Part shown: positions 6,277-13,543 of the stretch, piece after piece
Position numbering within the stretch: the first letter of the stretch is position 1
Layout: every line of letters begins with the position of its first letter
DNA from: Halarchaeoplasma sp046498385
GTDB taxonomy: Archaea > Thermoplasmatota > Thermoplasmata > Halarchaeoplasmatales > Halarchaeoplasmataceae
Direction of reading: 5' to 3'
Assembly: GCA_046498385.1 (NCBI GenBank)
Contig: JAWOAU010000026.1
Span: 1-23,715, forward strand
DNA length: 23,715 bases
Program-made: the position numbers and the translations under genes
The notes under the pieces: generated by a model
What the model saw: only the letters and a program-made list of their open reading frames with translations
Told to the model about the DNA's origin: nothing
Databases searched by the model: none

Positions 6277-7041
6277 TTAATTAGATTCCAGGTCCTCTCC
6301 ACCGGAGAAAAGGTCCTGAGCGGTCGCGTAAATATCTTCCAATCCCTGCCATTCAAAGGCAGATACAGGTGTGATAGACTTTGTAAAGGATATTCCCTGA
6401 AGACCCCTAATAAGCTCTATACTCAGTTCTTTTTCCATGGATTCCATGGATATCAAATCCGACTCAAGAGCATCTATGTCTTCAGACCACATTTGGATTT
6501 TCTTAATATCTGACTTCGACAATATATCCGATTTACCTAATATTGACATATACGGAACTTGGAAACGATAATGGATAGTTGATGAAAGAAGCAGCAGAGA
6601 CATGTATCCCGTCGGTTGTTTGGAGAGTATCGGATCGAAGATGAATACGAACATGCTCTTTTTTTCCCCCAAGGCTCTAACCAGTTCCTGGCTGGACATT
6701 CGGAAATTAAAAAGCTCGATCTGCCCTGGAGTATCGATTAAAAAGTAATCACAGGAATAGGTATCCATCACTTCACGTATATCCAAGGCGTTCATGGCGA
6801 TCATGTCGGCAGACACGATCTGAGCACCGTTGGGGCCCAAACCATGTTCCTTCATGACCGCTTGCAGGGATATCCAGTCCATTATATCTATATCCGGGTC
6901 GTAGGGTATATTTTCAGCGCCAGGGTCAAGATTGATGGTAACCGGGCTGAATCCGTGCCTTTCCATCCAAAGTTTAAACTCCTTTACAAGTGTACTCTTG
7001 CCTGAACCGGCTGTTCCTACGAAGTAAATGTTGATTGCCAT
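6277..7041 (-). CDS. GPN-loop GTPase (XAB1/Npa3 family, archaeal)
   Basis: 254 residues, the full length for archaeal GPN GTPases, which dimerise and in eukaryotes help assemble and import RNA polymerase II; the archaeal role is unproven. The P-loop is GTAGSGKST (residues 9-17). The family-defining Gly-Pro-Asn insertion is seen in GLGPNGA (about residue 67). The switch II motif is DTPGQIELF, the guanine-specificity loop reads GKSDIL in place of NKxD, and VSAFEWQGL is near the C-terminus. The start ATG 7041 is preceded by ATGTGATAAA. It lies 9 bp after the ArsR-type regulator gene, so the two are probably co-transcribed. Confidence 0.9.
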   Translation of the reverse strand: MAINIYFVGTAGSGKSTLVKEFKLWMERHGFSPVTINLDPGAENIPYDPDIDIMDWISLQAVMKEHGLGPNGAQIVSADMIAMNALDIREVMDTYSCDYFLIDTPGQIELFNFRMSSQELVRALGEKKSMFVFIFDPILSKQPTGYMSLLLLSSTIHYRFQVPYMSILGKSDILSKSDIKKIQMWSEDIDALESDLISMESMEKELSIELIRGLQGISFTKSITPVSAFEWQGLEDIYATAQDLFSGGEDLESN

Positions 7042-7050
7042 TTTATCACA

Positions 7051-7596
7051 TTATCCCGGTAGTGTTGCCAGGAGGACGGTGATTTCTTCATCTGCCTCCT
7101 CCTCCTCCTTAAGCTCTTCTAGCTGTTTTGTAGCATCGGAGAAGATCTTACTTAATTTTTCAATATTTTCTTTAGTAAGGGGAACTTTCTCGTAAGACAC
7201 CCACCCGACTTCACTTTCGATTCTTTTTCTTTTTTGTATATATTTGATCCCTCTGTTTACCATTCCTTTGATTGTTCCTAGAGCTGCGAGTTTGTAGTTC
7301 TTTTTTTGTTTAAGGGTAAGGTCATCCCATACTGCGGACGAGTCTAACCATTCCTCTTCTACAGCGTAATAACGTTTCATCAGATTTCCGCACATCTCCT
7401 CTCTACTTATATGTATAAGTCCGGCGTCCAGGAGTTTATGTATATGATGGTAAACGGTTTGAGGGGTGATGCCTATTTCCTCAGCCAGTTCGGATATGGA
7501 TCTCTCTCCCTCTAACAGCAGTGCCATCACCTGCAAACGAGAGGCGTTAGAAAGAGTTTTTATTTGATTCACGGTCGGTTTCAATTCTTCGGGCAT
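7051..7596 (-). CDS. ArsR-family winged helix-turn-helix transcriptional regulator
   Basis: 181 residues. The N-terminal winged helix (about residues 8-85) reads ALLLEGERSISELAEEIG, then ITPQTVYHHIHKLLDAGLI, the ArsR pattern with recognition helix TPQTVYHHIHKL, followed by a wing HISREEMCGNLMKRYY. The C-terminal 90 residues are helical and charged, ending in an acidic run (EELKEEEEADEE), and could mediate dimerisation. No cysteine pair typical of metal sensing is present. The start ATG 7596 follows AAGGTGAGCAT, a strong ribosome site. It is first in an operon with the GPN GTPase and probably regulates itself and the divergent micropeptide through the dyad at 7605-7629 (inference). Confidence 0.87.
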   Translation of the reverse strand: MPEELKPTVNQIKTLSNASRLQVMALLLEGERSISELAEEIGITPQTVYHHIHKLLDAGLIHISREEMCGNLMKRYYAVEEEWLDSSAVWDDLTLKQKKNYKLAALGTIKGMVNRGIKYIQKRKRIESEVGWVSYEKVPLTKENIEKLSKIFSDATKQLEELKEEEEADEEITVLLATLPG

Positions 7597-7604
7597 ATGC
7601 TCAC

Positions 7605-7629
7605 CTTACGATACTATCTTAACGGTAAG
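7605..7629. promoter_or_regulatory. Candidate operator: CTTAC-N15-GTAAG dyad before the ArsR gene
   Basis: CTTAC (7605-7609) and GTAAG (7625-7629) are a perfect 5 bp inverted repeat separated by 15 bp, two helical-turn spacing expected for a dimeric winged helix regulator. It covers the predicted transcript start of the ArsR gene, about 25 bp from the palindromic TATA box. A second dyad is nearby: CTTAACG (7618-7624) with CGTTAAG (7689-7695), the latter inside the palindrome TAACGTTA. Binding is inference. Confidence 0.4.
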
Positions 7630-7639
7630 AAGACATCGA

Positions 7640-7653
7640 AATATTTAAATATT
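7640..7653. promoter_or_regulatory. Palindromic TATA box shared by divergent promoters
   Basis: AATATTTAAATATT is a perfect 14 bp palindrome, readable as a TATA box on both strands. To the left it would start the ArsR-GPN transcript near 7615-7622. To the right it would start the micropeptide transcript near 7670-7680, in front of AAAGAGGTGG and ATG 7726. TCGAA just left of it could be the TFB-recognition element for the rightward promoter. Confidence 0.55.
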
Positions 7654-7725
7654 ACCCCTGCTCTCTATTCATTAAGACGCCATCATAACGTTAAGGTCAT
7701 ATTAAAACGAAAAGAGGTGGTAAAA

Positions 7726-7800
7726 ATGGAAAAATACGATAGGAATCCAAGAAGCAATCCGTGGGTGTTTAGACAACTGCAGTACGGAACCCCTCAGTAA
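7726..7800 (+). CDS. Micropeptide of 24 residues (unknown function)
   Basis: A short frame from ATG 7726 to TAA 7798-7800 encoding 24 residues, starting MEKYDRNPRSNPWVF and ending QLQYGTPQ. It is supported by a strong ribosome site, AAAGAGGTGG, five bases before the ATG, and by the palindromic TATA box about 75 bp upstream. The peptide is polar and basic with three prolines, one tryptophan and no hydrophobic segment, so it is not a membrane peptide. The start could be earlier in the same frame, but those codons lack a ribosome site and overlap the ArsR gene and promoter. It may be a regulatory or leader peptide; I recognise no homologue. Confidence 0.5.
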   Translation: MEKYDRNPRSNPWVFRQLQYGTPQ

Positions 7801-7819
7801 GGGTTCGAGGTGGACACCT
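7787..7819 (+). terminator. Two adjacent short hairpins over the micropeptide stop, then a pyrimidine tract
   Basis: GAACCC (7787-7792) pairs with GGGTTC (7801-7806) across the stop codon, and AGGTG (7808-7812) pairs with CACCT (7815-7819). A pyrimidine-rich stretch (CTCCCTTCCTC, then TTTTCCTTGATTTCC) follows. This could be a terminator or an RNA element; the second stem has only a two-base loop, so it may instead matter as a DNA dyad. Confidence 0.35.
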
Positions 7820-7860
7820 GCGCAAACTCCCTTCCTCTATATTTTCCTTGATTTCCTTTC

Positions 7861-7998
7861 TCAGAACTCATAGGGCATCTCACTGGTTTTCACCTCGATA
7901 ATCTTTTTTTCATCATCGAAAGTATAATCAAGGCCTCTCTTTATACGTCTAGTATTATTAGGATTTTGAGGTTTTGGAGGGGAAACAAAAAAATACAA
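7861..7998 (-). CDS. Possible small protein or gene remnant (45 codons)
   Basis: A minus-strand frame open from about 8016 to TGA at 7861-7863, otherwise unexplained by any plus-strand gene. The C-terminal part reads RRIKRGLDYTFDDEKK then IIEVKTSEMPYEF, which has the charge and hydrophobic pattern of real protein. There is no ATG; TTG at 7998 could start it, with AAGAGG about 12 bases upstream, and its 5' end would then face the coiled-coil gene start. Either a genuine short gene or the tail of a degraded one; weakly supported. Confidence 0.3.
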   Translation of the reverse strand: MYFFVSPPKPQNPNNTRRIKRGLDYTFDDEKKIIEVKTSEMPYEF

Positions 7999-8031
7999 TC
8001 CCGTTATATACCTCTTTTAAAAGTGATTAGA

Positions 8032-10311
8032 ATGCAGATACCATCGGGAAAGACTATAAGGACGGAATTCGGGAGCAAGGGCGTATTAGAAGAGTTTTTC
8101 GAGGAGTTTTCAAATAAATCGATGGAAGGATATATCCAAACCAGCCTTACAAAGGATTCCCGGCGGAACATAGGCAGGATATTCTTTGAAAAAGGAAAAC
8201 CTGTAGCTTCCATTTGGCATGGAGATAAAGATATGTTCGGTAAAGAGTCATTCAGAAAAATAGTTGTGGATACTCTAGATGAGGATTGCTTACTTGAAAT
8301 GCACTCTTATTCCTACAGATCTTCGTCTATATCCTTGGAACACATACTCAAGAACAAGGAGAAATGGTTCCTTCCCGATGAGTTCAATCTCTCCCTGGAG
8401 ATTGACCGGTCGATACGGAGGTACAAAGGAGACGGCAACTCAGATGCACCCCCGTTAAAAGTAAATAACCTTGACATCCCGTCCTCGGATATTGATATCG
8501 ATCTAGGGACAATGGAAGAAAGACCGATTCAGGTATTTTCAGGTGAAGATGATATAGTTGAAAGGGCTGAAAAAAGATTGAAAAAAATGAAGGAAGGAAA
8601 ATTGAAAGATGAATTAAGGGACATGAAGAAATCACTAGACCAAAGACATAGTGAACTCAGAGAAAAGGAAAATCAATTACAGGATTGGGCGGACAAGCTT
8701 TCCAAAAAAGAAGAGGAAGTAAAGAGCAGGGCTAAGGAAGTAAAAAAAGAGATGGCGGAGGTAAGGAGGATATGGGGAGAGATGCGAACGGAGGGAAATA
8801 GGATATCGAAGGCCAGGGATGAATTAGAAAACAAGATCAGCGAGCAGATGACTAGAGAAGAGAATTTGATGGAAAAGGAGAGAAATCTGAGAGAACTTAA
8901 AAGAGATCTTGAACAATGGGAGTCAGATATCAAAGCAAGGTCTTCTAAATTAGGGGTGATGGAAGAGGAGTTGAGTAGTTGGAAGAGGGACCTGTCGAAA
9001 AGGGAAAAGCGATTGGACAGTATGGAAAATGAGATAGAACAGAGGGAGGAAACCGTCTTTGAAACGGAATTGGAGATGGAGGAATTAGAGAAGGAACTAC
9101 AGGCGAAAAGGGGGGAAGTGAAAGAAGCCGAACAGAGTATTAAGAAGATAAGAGATGACATTGAGAACAAAGAAAGGGAGTTAAAACTTAAAGAAGAGGA
9201 ATTAGAGTTGAAGGAGGAAAATCTTTTCAATCGTGAAAAAAAGTTGGCCAAAGAGGAATCCAAGGTGAACGAGCTAAAGGAGGGATTGAGGTCTGATCGG
9301 GAATCGGTAAAGCGGATGAAAAAAGAATTGATGGACAAAAAAGATGATCTAGCTAAAAGGGAAACCCATGTCGAAGAGATGGAGAAACAACTATCTGAAC
9401 GTGAAAAAAAGTTGGATGAAAAACAATCGGAGATAGATGAACGTGTCATCACACTGAATGAGAGAGACCTTGAATTAACAAAGCGTGATAGCCGTTTGGA
9501 TGATAAGGCCGATAATATCATTTCCGCAGAGGAAGAGTTAGAAGACGAGAAAGATCGGTTGACCGAACGACAGGATTCACTGGACCGAAAGGAAAGGGAA
9601 TTAGAAAAAAAGGGAGAGGAATTGAAGGAAAGGGAAAGGAAGATGAAAAAAGAATCTCAAGAACGGACTATGGAACTTGATGCAAGGGAAGAGGAACTAG
9701 AACATATGAAAAAGAGTCTCAATGGTAAGAAGGGTGCCCTACAGCGAAAAGAAAATCTCCTAGAAGAAAAAGAAAAAGAGTTGAATGAATGGGAAGAGGA
9801 TATCAACGCGAAAGAGGCCGAAATATCTACCAGTGCGGATGAATTTGATGATAAGTTAAAAGAACTTGAGGACGAAAGGCAGAAATTGATGGAAGAGATA
9901 GACGAGGAAAGAAAGGACCTTAAAAAAGAGAAAAAAGATATTCTAGAGAAAAAGGAGCAGCTTGACGAGGAGAGAAAGGAAATTCTTGAAAAGCAAGAAA
10001 AACTCAAGACCAAGTTCACAGATATTTTGGATGAAAAGGAAGGGTTAGATGACAGAGAAAGTGCTCTCGTAGAGAAAGAGAGTGCGCTGTTGGAACGGGA
10101 AGAGTCTTTGATGGGCAAGGAAAACGGATTCGATGCTAGAGAAAAAGATATAAAGCGAAGAGAGAAGGAGCTGGGAGAGAAGGAAAAACGATTGGAAAAG
10201 AGGGAAGAAAACTTAGAGACAAGAGAAGCTCAAATAAAGGCAAAGGAGGAAATATTCTCCGAGAAAAAGAAATCTCTAGATGAGATCAAGAGAGGGCTTG
10301 ATGAATTATAA
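8032..10311 (+). CDS. Giant coiled-coil protein with small N-terminal globular domain
   Basis: 759 residues from ATG 8032. Residues 1-130 form a globular domain (MQIPSGKTIRTEFGSKGVLE, MEGYIQTSL, GRIFFEKGKPVASIWHG, later KWFLPDEFNLSLE) that resembles the archaeal DUF2226-type domain by eye. A linker of about 45 residues follows. From about residue 176 to the end the protein is one unbroken, Glu/Lys/Leu-rich heptad coil of about 585 residues, with no hinge, proline break, membrane segment or ATPase motif. ATG 8032 is preferred to ATG 7966 because AAAGTGATTAG precedes it, and TTATATA (8004-8010) would give a nearly leaderless transcript. It ends 3 bp before the convergent argF gene. A structural or tethering role is inference. 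Confidence 0.8.
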   Translation: MQIPSGKTIRTEFGSKGVLEEFFEEFSNKSMEGYIQTSLTKDSRRNIGRIFFEKGKPVASIWHGDKDMFGKESFRKIVVDTLDEDCLLEMHSYSYRSSSISLEHILKNKEKWFLPDEFNLSLEIDRSIRRYKGDGNSDAPPLKVNNLDIPSSDIDIDLGTMEERPIQVFSGEDDIVERAEKRLKKMKEGKLKDELRDMKKSLDQRHSELREKENQLQDWADKLSKKEEEVKSRAKEVKKEMAEVRRIWGEMRTEGNRISKARDELENKISEQMTREENLMEKERNLRELKRDLEQWESDIKARSSKLGVMEEELSSWKRDLSKREKRLDSMENEIEQREETVFETELEMEELEKELQAKRGEVKEAEQSIKKIRDDIENKERELKLKEEELELKEENLFNREKKLAKEESKVNELKEGLRSDRESVKRMKKELMDKKDDLAKRETHVEEMEKQLSEREKKLDEKQSEIDERVITLNERDLELTKRDSRLDDKADNIISAEEELEDEKDRLTERQDSLDRKERELEKKGEELKERERKMKKESQERTMELDAREEELEHMKKSLNGKKGALQRKENLLEEKEKELNEWEEDINAKEAEISTSADEFDDKLKELEDERQKLMEEIDEERKDLKKEKKDILEKKEQLDEERKEILEKQEKLKTKFTDILDEKEGLDDRESALVEKESALLEREESLMGKENGFDAREKDIKRREKELGEKEKRLEKREENLETREAQIKAKEEIFSEKKKSLDEIKRGLDEL

Positions 10312-10314
10312 CCC

Positions 10315-11232
10315 CTATCCCATTAACTCCGCCATTATCGCTTTCTGTGCGTGTAACCTGTTTTCAGCTTGATCGAAGACCACCGAGTGCGGGCCGTCCA
10401 ATACCGAAGCGGATATTTCAACACCTCTATGGGCCGGTAGACAGTGCATAACTATTACCTCGTCCGATGCAAGAGACACCAACTTGTCGTCGACCATGAA
10501 ACCTTCAAAATCTTTCAACCGGCGGTCCTTTTCGTCTTCGTCACCCATGGATATCCACACATCGGTGTAGATAATGGTCGCATTTTTTACCGCTTCTTCA
10601 GGAATATTGCTCAAAGAGATCACTGCACCGTTTTTTTTGCCGATGTCTCGGGCCTTTTCAAATATTTCCTGATTAGGTTCATATCCTCGAGGTGTGCAGG
10701 CGGTAACATCTATACCGACTACGGCCCCTCCAAGCAGGAGAGAGTGGCAAACGTTATTACCGTCTCCGATATAAACTAGGCGCTGGTTTTCAAAACTCCG
10801 TTTTTTCTCCTTTATGGTGAGTAGGTCCGCCATTATCTGACAGGGATGCTCTATATCGTCTAAGCCGTTTATAACTGGTATAGAAGCATTTTTTGCAAGT
10901 TCCACCATCATTTCATTCTTAAAGGCCCTGTACATTATGCCGTTAACATACCGACTAAGTACCTTTGCAGTATCTGCTATAGTTTCTCCTCTTCCGAGCT
11001 GCAGGTCATTCGGGCTGAGGTAAAGGGCGTGTCCGCCGAGTTGGGTCATACCCACCTCGAACGATATCCGTGTACGGGTACTAGGTTTTTCGAATATCAT
11101 TCCAAGACTTTTTCCCTTTAAAGGTGTAAAGAGCTCGCCGTTGTTGTATTTCTTCTTTATCTCTCCCGCTATTCTTAACAGATCCGTAATTCTGTCTTCG
11201 ATGTCCAAAATAGATATTATATCTTTTTCCAT
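10315..11232 (-). CDS. argF: Ornithine carbamoyltransferase
   Basis: 305 residues, the normal family length. It makes citrulline from ornithine and carbamoyl phosphate in arginine synthesis (or runs in reverse in arginine breakdown). The carbamoyl-phosphate motif FEKPSTRTRISFEVGM, the HPCQ motif, the ornithine-binding DVWISMGDE and the HCLPAHRG motif with the catalytic cysteine are all intact; the SMG and HCLP motifs separate it from aspartate carbamoyltransferase. The start is ATG 11232 (MEKDIISI), because GGGTGAT precedes it by a normal distance; the upstream in-frame ATG at 11250 lies within the end of purC. The gene begins 4 bp after the purC stop, whose TGA forms part of its ribosome site, so the two are co-transcribed. 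Confidence 0.95.
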   Translation of the reverse strand: MEKDIISILDIEDRITDLLRIAGEIKKKYNNGELFTPLKGKSLGMIFEKPSTRTRISFEVGMTQLGGHALYLSPNDLQLGRGETIADTAKVLSRYVNGIMYRAFKNEMMVELAKNASIPVINGLDDIEHPCQIMADLLTIKEKKRSFENQRLVYIGDGNNVCHSLLLGGAVVGIDVTACTPRGYEPNQEIFEKARDIGKKNGAVISLSNIPEEAVKNATIIYTDVWISMGDEDEKDRRLKDFEGFMVDDKLVSLASDEVIVMHCLPAHRGVEISASVLDGPHSVVFDQAENRLHAQKAIMAELMG

Positions 11233-11236
11233 TTTA

Positions 11237-12142
11237 TCACCCATAGGCACCGTCTGTCAATCTTTTCATTAGGGATACGTAAAGCTCGCTGGTCTTGTTC
11301 ACCATATCTTCGGGTAAAGGAGGTATAGGAGGTTCGTCTTCCCCTTTATCCCGGGCATCCATTAACTCTTGGTGATAGCCGATATCGCGATAATACTTTC
11401 TTACGAACTCCTTACTCTTTTCAACGAATTGCCCGTTCTTGTAATCCTTTATCTCCCAGAATCTATCTTCATCCGCGGTTCCAAAGGTATCCACCAACAT
11501 CAATTCCCGGTTCTCGTCCATGGCAAACTCCTTTTTACCGTCAACATGTAAAAGGCCGTTCTTTTCCACAGTTTTCTCCATCATGATATCAATGTTCATC
11601 ACCGCTTCTTCAATCTTTTTCAGTTCGTCTTCCGATAAGGAGGATATATTCTTTGCCTCTTCTCGAGTCAAAGGGCGATCGAATGCTTCGAGTTTTGTTG
11701 TCATCTCGAAGAATGGTTCAGGGAGCTTTTGTCCGTAAACCGGTTTTTCTGTAAAGCCTAATTTCCGATAGTCCACGTCGCCTCTATTTATACGGTCTAA
11801 TAGGGATCCTGCTACATAGTATCTGCTGATGAACTCTAAAGGTATCAAAAAGTTGGAGGTATCGGGGCCTATCTTTTCGTAATCTAAGATGACATCTACT
11901 TTTTTAACTATCATGTGCTCGTCATCTTCTCTCTTAATGAAGTGGGTGTTGATTTGGAGTTCAGACTCGGTTCTTTTAAACCAATAGGTTGAAGTTTTGC
12001 AAAGACTTTCTCCTTTCCGGGGTATATCGTTGGATATCACTTTATCAAAAACGGATATGTTATCGGTGAAGAAGAACTTCAATAGATCGTCTCCGATGTC
12101 GTAAACTTCTTTTACCTTGCCTTTACGTATCAATCTTTTCAT
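11237..12142 (-). CDS. purC: Phosphoribosylaminoimidazole-succinocarboxamide (SAICAR) synthase
   Basis: 301 residues. It catalyses ATP-dependent ligation of CAIR and aspartate in purine synthesis. The N-terminal GKVKEVYDIGDD is the family's nucleotide-binding start, followed by FTDNISVFDKVISNDIPRKG and YVAGSLLDRI. Further on, KKEFAMDENRELMLVDTFGT fits the region carrying the catalytic acidic residues. The length suits the longer SAICAR synthase form. The start is ATG 12142 (MKRLIRKGK), because a TATA box at 12180-12190 would place the transcript start near 12155, inside the longer frame beginning at 12181. It is first in an operon with argF. Confidence 0.95.
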   Translation of the reverse strand: MKRLIRKGKVKEVYDIGDDLLKFFFTDNISVFDKVISNDIPRKGESLCKTSTYWFKRTESELQINTHFIKREDDEHMIVKKVDVILDYEKIGPDTSNFLIPLEFISRYYVAGSLLDRINRGDVDYRKLGFTEKPVYGQKLPEPFFEMTTKLEAFDRPLTREEAKNISSLSEDELKKIEEAVMNIDIMMEKTVEKNGLLHVDGKKEFAMDENRELMLVDTFGTADEDRFWEIKDYKNGQFVEKSKEFVRKYYRDIGYHQELMDARDKGEDEPPIPPLPEDMVNKTSELYVSLMKRLTDGAYG

Positions 12143-12179
12143 TTGGTAGCACCCGATCTTTATTGAACAGAATAAGTTC

Positions 12180-12190
12180 AATATTTAAGG
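12180..12190 (-). promoter_or_regulatory. TATA box of the purC-argF operon
   Basis: On the minus strand CCTTAAATATT (12180-12190) is a good archaeal TATA box. It lies about 40 bp before ATG 12142, giving a leader of about 10-15 bases that contains GGGTGCT. It sits in the gap after the Nudix gene, so purC-argF can be transcribed separately from the PAC2-Nudix unit. Confidence 0.55.
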
Positions 12191-12211
12191 TTTGTGTAAA
12201 TTCATACTGGC

Positions 12212-12634
12212 TTAGTAGGAATTACTCAGATATATCTCGGCTTTTTTAAGAACATTTCTAGCATTTTGAAAAGTTAGTCTATCTAGGGCGTTATAATAAT
12301 TTAACCATGCGTACCCCTGATGTTCTTTGGATATGGAAATCTTTCTAGTTTCCGTGTTTCCAAGGAGGTAAAATACCTCTTTGTGAGATATATCTCTACC
12401 TTTCTGATATATGTAATCAATTCTATTCATGAAATTTTGCATCAGCTCAACTTCTTTTGCATGTATACCAGTCTCCTCACGAAGTTCTCTCAAAGCGGTC
12501 TCTCGAATACTCTCACCAGGCTCCACGTGCCCTTTTGGATAATCCCAATGACCTGCGGGATAGTGGAGTAGGAGATATTTTCTTTTGTTATTTTCCGTTC
12601 TAAACAATATTATGCCGGCAGATCTTTCGTCCAT
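12212..12634 (-). CDS. Nudix hydrolase, probable diadenosine tetraphosphate (Ap4A) hydrolase
   Basis: 140 residues with an intact Nudix box starting at GHVEPGES (about residue 35) and running through ALRELREETGI, so every metal-binding glutamate is present. The preceding GIILFR and HWDYPKGH, and the following YIYQKGRDISHKEVFYLLG, match the asymmetrical bis(5'-nucleosyl)-tetraphosphatase group, which clears alarmone-like Ap4A. Substrate choice within Nudix enzymes is hard to tell from sequence, so the substrate is inference. It starts 5 bp after the PAC2 gene stop with only a weak ribosome site, suggesting translational coupling. Confidence 0.87.
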   Translation of the reverse strand: MDERSAGIILFRTENNKRKYLLLHYPAGHWDYPKGHVEPGESIRETALRELREETGIHAKEVELMQNFMNRIDYIYQKGRDISHKEVFYLLGNTETRKISISKEHQGYAWLNYYNALDRLTFQNARNVLKKAEIYLSNSY

Positions 12635-12639
12635 GTAAT

Positions 12640-13377
12640 TTACCCGTAGATGGGGGGGTGTGCGCTTCTGTGCTTCATTTCGTCGTGGACTTTTTGGGTC
12701 TTATCAGCAAGCTGGGAGTATTGTTCTTCAAGTTGCTCCGCGCTCTCCAGCAGAGATGAGGTTTCCACTTCGATTTCACAGTAATCTGCGAACTTATCAA
12801 GTAGTGCGGCAGACGCCCGGGGATCTGGCATCTGAACATTACTTTCCGCCAACATAGCTATGGCTTCCAGCTTCATTTCATGCGCATAAAGAAGTAGTGC
12901 GCTGGCGATACCGGATATTGCCCCTCTTTGTATCAAGTCAACGTTGAGTTTTCTTGCCTGCTTTTCGGCGGAATGAGAACTTATAGCGCCCCATATTTTT
13001 TTACCATCTGAATCCTCTACCTCGGGCAGCCCATCAAAGATTATGACTTCTTTTATCCCTTGTTCTGTCGCCCAATCGATTATTGTCTCTGCCATGGAGA
13101 AAGATAACTCAGAAGGTATGACCATGTCTGACTTAACAAGTAAAAAACTCTTTCCGGCAAAGAATCGAACCGGTCTTCGGGGTATACCGTCAAAGATGAC
13201 CGCAGTCGGTGGAAAATCATCACAGTGAATGGATGCCACCTCATGAAGTGGTAACGAATTTATTAGATATTCCGAGGCCATACCACCTATCAGGCCAATG
13301 CCCGGAAATCCCGCCACCAGGGTTTCTACATCGGGTAAAGAATCTTCTATTATTATTTTGTAATCTTCTTTTCTCAT
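12640..13377 (-). CDS. PAC2-family protein (proteasome assembly chaperone/activator homologue, PbaA-like)
   Basis: 245 residues. The PAC2 fold is indicated by TLVAGFPGIGLIGGMASEYL near the N-terminus, then IFDGIPRRPVRFF, EVIIFDGLPEVED and GAISGIASALLLYAHEM. The C-terminal 45 residues form a charged coiled helix and the chain ends in PPIYG. The last three residues, Ile-Tyr-Gly, fit the HbYX (hydrophobic, Tyr, any) motif that docks proteasome activators into the 20S alpha ring, as reported for archaeal PbaA. The start is ATG 13377 (MRKEDYKII), since the TATA box at 13422-13430 puts the transcript start near 13400, ruling out the GTG at 13422. It precedes the Nudix gene in the same unit. Confidence 0.87.
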   Translation of the reverse strand: MRKEDYKIIIEDSLPDVETLVAGFPGIGLIGGMASEYLINSLPLHEVASIHCDDFPPTAVIFDGIPRRPVRFFAGKSFLLVKSDMVIPSELSFSMAETIIDWATEQGIKEVIIFDGLPEVEDSDGKKIWGAISSHSAEKQARKLNVDLIQRGAISGIASALLLYAHEMKLEAIAMLAESNVQMPDPRASAALLDKFADYCEIEVETSSLLESAEQLEEQYSQLADKTQKVHDEMKHRSAHPPIYG

Positions 13378-13421
13378 TTTAACACTAACCTTTTCTCGTT
13401 TAACAGGGTAATCAATGTACA

Positions 13422-13430
13422 CATATAATA
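13422..13430 (-). promoter_or_regulatory. TATA box of the PAC2-Nudix transcript
   Basis: TATTATATG on the minus strand lies about 45 bp before ATG 13377. It is divergent from the surface-protein promoter to its right. Confidence 0.5.
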
Positions 13431-13473
13431 GTATTGTGAGATTTTAGAACCTTTAAATTCTAGTCGACGGCAC

Positions 13474-13535
13474 TAAAAGATATATATATATCCTAGATGA
13501 TTAGAGATTATATAAGATACGTCAGACAAGGAGGA
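13474..13535 (+). promoter_or_regulatory. Promoter and strong ribosome site of the surface-protein gene
   Basis: GATATATATATATCC (about 13474-13488) and TTATATAAG (about 13508-13516) are two TATA-like boxes. AAGGAGGATAAAGG just before ATG 13544 is the strongest ribosome site in the window. Because that site must be transcribed, the upstream box is the more likely one. Confidence 0.5.
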
Positions 13536-13543
13536 TAAAGGAT

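Noticed and set aside
7795..7815. GGGTTCGAGG, similar to a tRNA T-loop
   Set aside because: The flanks cannot form the T-stem, and no acceptor, D or anticodon stems are found around it.
7966..8031. ATG 7966 as the start of the coiled-coil gene
   Set aside because: The first 22 residues would overlap the likely promoter (TTATATA at 8004-8010) and have no homologous character, while ATG 8032 has AAAGTGATTAG before it.
8673..9521. Long serine-rich open frame on the minus strand, and a similar one at 9657-10118
   Set aside because: They are antisense shadows of the Glu/Lys-rich coiled-coil gene: its GAA/GAG and AAA/AAG codons read as Ser, Phe and Leu on the other strand. They lack promoters or ribosome sites.
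11233..11250. Earlier ATG (MPMGDK) as the argF start
   Set aside because: It overlaps the purC end and lacks a ribosome site, while ATG 11232 has GGGTGAT at the right distance.
12143..12181. Longer N-terminus for purC (MNLFCSIKIG)
   Set aside because: The TATA box at 12180-12190 would place transcription start downstream of this codon, and SAICAR synthases begin near KGKVKEVYD.
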